DNA of 18,700 nt. It comes from Caldilineaceae bacterium (GTDB lineage: Bacteria; Chloroflexota; Anaerolineae; Caldilineales; Caldilineaceae). Of this stretch, positions 14,928-18,700 are shown one piece after another. The notes under the pieces were generated by a model. That model was not told the origin of the DNA and ran no database searches. It saw nothing but the letters and a program-made list of their open reading frames with translations. Position numbers and translations under genes: made by a program. The stretch lies in NCBI GenBank assembly GCA_015494005.1, contig WGCB01000142.1, positions 1-18,700 of the forward strand, written 5' to 3'. How positions within the stretch are numbered: the first letter of the stretch is position 1; each line of letters opens with the position of its first letter.

Positions 14928-15737
14928 ATGAACGAGAAAGCGAACGCCATGCCTGCCATCGTTGCCCCTGCCATCATCGCTGTGGACCTGGACGACACCC
15001 TGCTGCGCAGCGACAAGACCGTCTCTCCCCGCACCCTGGCCGCGCTGGAGGCCTGGGAGGAGCGGGGCAGCCGCATCGTGGTGGCCACAGGACGCCCCCT
15101 GCGCAGCGCGGAGCGGCTCCAGCCGGAGCTGCGCCGCTACCCCTGGATCGCCTACAACGGCGCCCTGATCCAGGAGGCCGGCCAGCCCATCTACGTCCAG
15201 TTCATCCCCCCGGAGGACGCCCGGGCCATCGTCCAGGCCCTGCAGGAGCTGGCGCCCGACTGCCGGGTGGGCGTGGAGCTCAGCGACCACACCCTCTATG
15301 TGAACCAACCCCTGGAGTGGCCCTGGGCCCACCAGGTCTCGGACCTGCTCTCCGTGGTGACGAGCCCTGCCGCCAAGATCCTCTTCAGCCTGGAGGCCTA
15401 CCGGCAGATGCCCGAGCTGGACCAGATCCTGCCGCCCAGCACCAAGGTGCTGATCTCGGAGAAGTACAATCTGGTGCAGATCATGCCGGCCCAGGCTTCC
15501 AAGGCGGTGGCCCTGGCCTTCCTGGCCCAGCGCTGGGGCCGCTCCCTGGAGGAGACCGTGGCCTTCGGCGATGACGTCAACGACGTGGAGATGGTGGCAG
15601 AGAGCGGCCTGGGAGTGGCCATGGGCAACGCCGCGCCGGAGGTCAAGGCCGTGGCGGATCGCATCACCGCCACCAACGACGAGGACGGCGTGGCCCTGGT
15701 CCTGGAGGAGCTGCTGGGCCAAGACGGAAGACGGTAG
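14928..15737 (+). CDS. Cof-type HAD-superfamily phosphatase
   Basis: 269 residues from the ATG at 14928; an alternative ATG at 14949 (residue 8) would give the shorter MPAIV start, and neither has a strong SD. Motif I is VDLDDT (19-24, nucleophile Asp20, acid/base Asp22), motif II is the Thr in VVATGRP (about 51-57), the motif III lysine is in the QASKAVAL segment, and motif IV is GDDVNDVEMV. The inserted alpha/beta cap in the middle (about 80-190) is the C2B type of the Cof/YbiV group. Such enzymes dephosphorylate small phosphorylated metabolites such as sugar phosphates or pyridoxal phosphate; the substrate cannot be read from sequence. It follows the carboxyltransferase by 14 bases and precedes oligopeptidase B by 66. 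Confidence 0.92.
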   Translation: MNEKANAMPAIVAPAIIAVDLDDTLLRSDKTVSPRTLAALEAWEERGSRIVVATGRPLRSAERLQPELRRYPWIAYNGALIQEAGQPIYVQFIPPEDARAIVQALQELAPDCRVGVELSDHTLYVNQPLEWPWAHQVSDLLSVVTSPAAKILFSLEAYRQMPELDQILPPSTKVLISEKYNLVQIMPAQASKAVALAFLAQRWGRSLEETVAFGDDVNDVEMVAESGLGVAMGNAAPEVKAVADRITATNDEDGVALVLEELLGQDGRR

Positions 15738-15803
15738 ACAAAGGATGGAAGCTGCCGATCGTGACTGCATTCACCGATCACCCAACCGCATGAAGGGCAT
15801 CCC

Positions 15804-17885
15804 ATGACTCAAACGACACCTATCCCGACCACCCTCCCCCAGCCGCCGGTAGCGCCCCGCAGGCCCAAGCGCATGGAGATCCACGGCGACGTGCGGGTGG
15901 ACGACTACTTCTGGCTGCGGGAGCGGGAGAACCCGGAGGTGCTGGCCTACCTGGAGGCGGAGAACGCCTACACCGAGGCCCTCATGGCCCATACCCAGCC
16001 CCTCCAGGAGCAGCTCTACCAGGAGATGCGCGCCCGGATCCAGGAGACGGACCAGTCCGTGCCCGTCCAGATGGATGACTACTTCTACTACACCCGCCTG
16101 GAGGAGGGCCGCCAGTACCCCATCTACTGCCGCCGGCGAGGCAGCATGGCCGGGCCCGAGGAGATCCTGCTGGACCAGAACCAGCTGGCCGAAGGGCACG
16201 CGTTCCTGCGCCTGACCAACTTCAAGGTCAGCCCGGATCACCGCTGGCTGGCCTACGCGGTGGACACCAGCGGCGGGGAGGGCTACACCCTGCACATCAA
16301 GGACCTGGAGAGCGGAGAGCTCCTACCCGAGGCCATCCCCAACACCTCCTACGGCCTGGCCTGGGCCAACGACAGCCGCACCCTCTTCTACACCCTGCTG
16401 GATCCGGCCAAGCGTCCCTACCGCCTCCTCCGCCACGCCCTGGGCACGGACCCCAGCCAGGACGCCCTGGTCCTGGAGGAGACGGACGACCGCTTCTTCC
16501 TGCGGATAACCCAGTCCAAGGACCGGCGCTACATCTTCGCCAACCTGAACAGCAAGATCACCTCCGAGGTGCACTTCATCCCGGCGGATCGGCCCCAGGA
16601 GCCGCCCCGGGTGATCCAGCCCCGGGTCCAGGGCGTGGAGTACGGCGTGGAGCACCGGGAGGGCCACTTCTACATCCTGACCAACTGGGAGGCCCGCAAC
16701 TTCCGGGTGATGACCGCGCCGGTCCAGGAGCCGGGCATGGACCGCTGGCGCGAGTTCCTGCCCCACCAGGAGGCGGTGAAACTGGACCACATGGAGCTCT
16801 TCGCCGGCCACCTGGTCCTCTTCGAGCGGGAGAACGGGCTGCAGCAGATCCGGGTGGTGGACCTGGCCACGGACCAGGCCCATCGGGTGACCTTCCCGGA
16901 GCCGGTCTACACCGTCTGGCCCGGCCCCAACCCCAACTTCCAGAGCCCCAGCCTGCGCTTCCACTACACCTCCCTGGTCACCCCGGAGACGGTCTACGAC
17001 TACGACATGGACAGCCGCACGTTGGACCAGCGCAAGCAGACCGAGGTGCCCGGCTACGATCCCAGCCGCTACGAGACCAAGCGCATCTGGGCCACCGCGC
17101 CGGACGGAACCCAGGTGCCCATCTCCCTGGTCCATCCCCGGGGCATCCGCCTGGACGGAGAGAACCCCACCCTCCTCTACGGCTATGGCTCCTACGGTGT
17201 CAGCATCGACCCCCGCTTCGATCCCAAGCGGCTCAGCCTGCTGGAACGGGGCTTCGTCTACGCCATCGCCCACATCCGGGGCGGCGGGGAGCTGGGCCGG
17301 GAGTGGTACGAGCAGGGCAAGTTCCTGCACAAGATGAATACCTTCACCGACTTCATCGCCGCTGCGGAGCACCTCATCCAGGAGGGCTACACCCGGCCCG
17401 AGCGCCTGGCCATCATGGGACGGAGCGCCGGGGGCCTGCTCATGGGCGCAGTGACCAACCTGCGGCCGGACCTCTTCCGGGCCGTGGTGGCCGGAGTCCC
17501 CTTCGTGGACGTGATCAACACCATGCTGGACCCCACCATCCCCCTCACGGTCATCGAGTACGAGGAGTGGGGCAATCCCAACGATCCGGAATTCTACGCC
17601 TACATGCGCTCCTACTCCCCCTACGACAACGTGGAGGCCAAGGAGTATCCCCACATCCTGGCCACCGCGGGGCTGAACGACCCCCGGGTCCAGTACTGGG
17701 AGCCGGCCAAGTGGGTGGCCAAGCTGCGTCGGCTCAAACAGGACGGCAACCGGCTGCTCCTGCGCACCAACATGGGCGCGGGGCACGCGGGGGCCTCTGG
17801 CCGCTTCGACTACCTGCGGGAAGTGGCCTTCGACTACGCGTTCATCCTGGATGCGCTGGGAGTCGCGGGAAATTCCACGACGTGA
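15804..17885 (+). CDS. ptrB: Oligopeptidase B (S9A prolyl oligopeptidase family)
   Basis: 693 residues, standard family length, with ATG at 15804 and GAAGGG upstream. A short N-terminal region with the family marker HGDVRVDDYFWLRERENPEVLAYLEAEN (27 on) leads into a seven-bladed beta-propeller (about 75-405) that gates access, then an alpha/beta hydrolase domain (about 415-690). The catalytic triad is visible: Ser541 in GRSAGG, Asp626 in LNDPRV, His661 in GAGHAG. The sequence YGYGSYGVSIDPRFD and HIRGGGELGREWYEQGK are typical. No signal peptide is present, so it acts in the cytoplasm, cutting short peptides after Arg or Lys if it keeps the family specificity. A Pro-rich stretch (7-20) is unusual but harmless looking. 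The downstream sulfotransferase-like gene begins 25 bases after its stop. Confidence 0.94.
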   Translation: MTQTTPIPTTLPQPPVAPRRPKRMEIHGDVRVDDYFWLRERENPEVLAYLEAENAYTEALMAHTQPLQEQLYQEMRARIQETDQSVPVQMDDYFYYTRLEEGRQYPIYCRRRGSMAGPEEILLDQNQLAEGHAFLRLTNFKVSPDHRWLAYAVDTSGGEGYTLHIKDLESGELLPEAIPNTSYGLAWANDSRTLFYTLLDPAKRPYRLLRHALGTDPSQDALVLEETDDRFFLRITQSKDRRYIFANLNSKITSEVHFIPADRPQEPPRVIQPRVQGVEYGVEHREGHFYILTNWEARNFRVMTAPVQEPGMDRWREFLPHQEAVKLDHMELFAGHLVLFERENGLQQIRVVDLATDQAHRVTFPEPVYTVWPGPNPNFQSPSLRFHYTSLVTPETVYDYDMDSRTLDQRKQTEVPGYDPSRYETKRIWATAPDGTQVPISLVHPRGIRLDGENPTLLYGYGSYGVSIDPRFDPKRLSLLERGFVYAIAHIRGGGELGREWYEQGKFLHKMNTFTDFIAAAEHLIQEGYTRPERLAIMGRSAGGLLMGAVTNLRPDLFRAVVAGVPFVDVINTMLDPTIPLTVIEYEEWGNPNDPEFYAYMRSYSPYDNVEAKEYPHILATAGLNDPRVQYWEPAKWVAKLRRLKQDGNRLLLRTNMGAGHAGASGRFDYLREVAFDYAFILDALGVAGNSTT

Positions 17886-17909
17886 GGAGTGTCCAAGAGG
17901 AGTGTCCAA
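17884..17909 (+). repeat. Tandem 13-bp duplication carrying the ribosome binding site
   Basis: GAGGAGTGTCCAA occurs twice in direct succession (17884-17896, 17897-17909), starting inside the stop codon of the oligopeptidase gene and ending one base before the ATG at 17911. Each copy has an SD-like GAGGAG; the second is at normal spacing from the start codon. It looks like a recent slippage event that duplicated a ribosome binding site. Confidence 0.75.
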
Positions 17910-17910
17910 A

Positions 17911-18648
17911 ATGTCCCGTCCCATTCGCATCGCCATGTGGTCCGGGCCACGGAATATCTCCACGGCCATGATGCGGGCCTGGGAGAACCGACCGGACACG
18001 GTGGTCCACGACGAGCCCTTCTACGCCCACTACCTCCAGGCCACTGGGCTGGACCACCCAGGCCGTGACGAGATCATCGCCACCTACGAGACGGACTGGC
18101 GGCGGGTGGTGGCGCAGATCACCCAGGCGCCCCTGCCCCCTGGACGCACCATCTACTATCAGAAACACATGACCCACCACATGCTCCCCCACATCTCCCT
18201 GGAGTGGCTGGGCGAGCTGCGCAACTGCTTCCTCATCCGGGAGCCCCGGGAGGTGATCACCTCCTACATCAAGGTGCGGCCAGACCCCACCCTGGACGAC
18301 ATCGGTTTTGCCCAGCAGTGGCGCCTCTTCCAGCGGGTGCGGGCCATCACCGGACGCATCCCGCCGGTCATCGACGCCCGGGACGTGCTCACGGATCCTC
18401 GCCGGGTGCTGGGCCAGCTCTGCGAGGCCCTGGACGTGCCCTTTCGGGAGGAGATGCTCTCCTGGCCGGCCGGCCCCCGGGAGAGCGATGGCCTCTGGGC
18501 CCGCTACTGGTACGCGGCCGTGGAGGCCTCCACCGGCTTCGCCCCCTACCGCCCCAAACCGGACCAGGTCCCGCCCCGGCTCCAGTCCGTCCTGGAGGCG
18601 GCGGAGGAGATCTACCGGGAGCTGCACCGATATCGGCTCGGAGGGTGA
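17911..18648 (+). CDS. Small sulfotransferase-like P-loop protein
   Basis: 245 residues; ATG at 17911 chosen for the GAGGAG before it and because the family start (MSRPIRIAMWSGPRNISTAMMRAW) follows directly. That segment (9-24) is the phosphate-binding loop that would hold PAPS in sulfotransferases. DEPFYAHYL (about 34-42) and LIREPREVITSY (about 108-119, the 3'-phosphate-binding Arg/Ser region in sulfotransferases) complete the fold. Similar proteins are found in bacteria and plants, the plant ones sometimes annotated as aminotransferase-like; their acceptor is not established as far as I know. Possible function: sulfation of a small molecule using PAPS, but nucleotide choice is unproven. 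It is the last gene of the plus-strand series here; 52 bases follow to the window end, with nothing recognisable. Confidence 0.85.
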   Translation: MSRPIRIAMWSGPRNISTAMMRAWENRPDTVVHDEPFYAHYLQATGLDHPGRDEIIATYETDWRRVVAQITQAPLPPGRTIYYQKHMTHHMLPHISLEWLGELRNCFLIREPREVITSYIKVRPDPTLDDIGFAQQWRLFQRVRAITGRIPPVIDARDVLTDPRRVLGQLCEALDVPFREEMLSWPAGPRESDGLWARYWYAAVEASTGFAPYRPKPDQVPPRLQSVLEAAEEIYRELHRYRLGG

Positions 18649-18700
18649 CGGGCAGCGCGCCAAGCGCACACCAGGGAAATTGCCGTACCGATCCCTCTCG

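Noticed and set aside
16323..17999. A 558-codon minus-strand open frame opposite oligopeptidase B
   Set aside because: Antisense shadow of a gene with a complete catalytic triad; no recognisable protein features.

Overview
The window is strongly GC-rich bacterial DNA, tightly packed, with AGGAGG-type ribosome binding sites, a sigma70-like promoter grammar and an Sec/lipoprotein export signal. The gene mix (CHAT-domain caspase-like protein, B12-dependent acyl-CoA mutase without its own B12 domain, several acyl-CoA dehydrogenases, CUT1-type ABC ATPase, oligopeptidase B, plant-like small sulfotransferase) resembles what is seen in Chloroflexota such as the Caldilinea/Litorilinea group. That placement is inference from style and gene content; no rRNA or marker gene is present.

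Layout. (1) 1-1194, minus: a CHAT-domain protein cut off by the window edge. (2) 1195-1798: about 600 bases without a gene, holding two opposing promoter candidates and several short repeats. (3) 1799-6772, plus: a five-gene block of acyl-CoA dehydrogenase-fold protein A, a MoaD/ThiS-like sulfur carrier ending in Gly-Gly, a double-hotdog protein, acyl-CoA dehydrogenase-fold protein B, and, after a 99-bp palindromic element, an E1-like adenylyltransferase fused to rhodanese. (4) 6868-9934, minus: an acyl-CoA mutase large subunit and a conventional acyl-CoA dehydrogenase, each with its own promoter candidate, separated from block 3 by a bidirectional terminator. (5) 10163-12935, minus: an ABC importer made of a lipoprotein binding protein, a polar amino acid type permease and a sugar-type (MalK/UgpC-like) ATPase. 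(6) 13303-18648, plus: a methylcrotonoyl-CoA carboxylase-type carboxyltransferase, a Cof-type HAD phosphatase, oligopeptidase B and a small sulfotransferase-like protein.

How it fits together. Regions 3, 4 and the first gene of 6 are all acyl-CoA chemistry: dehydrogenation, carbon-skeleton rearrangement and carboxylation. The most interesting part is block 3, where a complete minimal sulfur-carrier pair (carrier plus activating/sulfurtransferase enzyme) flanks two unusual acyl-CoA dehydrogenase-fold proteins and a hotdog protein. Protein A has apparently moved its catalytic base to the isovaleryl-CoA dehydrogenase position, and protein B, although it looks like glutaryl-CoA dehydrogenase including its carboxylate-binding residues, lacks a catalytic glutamate at both known positions. 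This suggests an uncharacterised pathway in which a protein-bound thiocarboxylate is used on, or made from, a CoA-linked (possibly dicarboxylic) acid. The acyl-CoA mutase next door also carries active-site residues that argue against methylmalonyl-CoA as its substrate.
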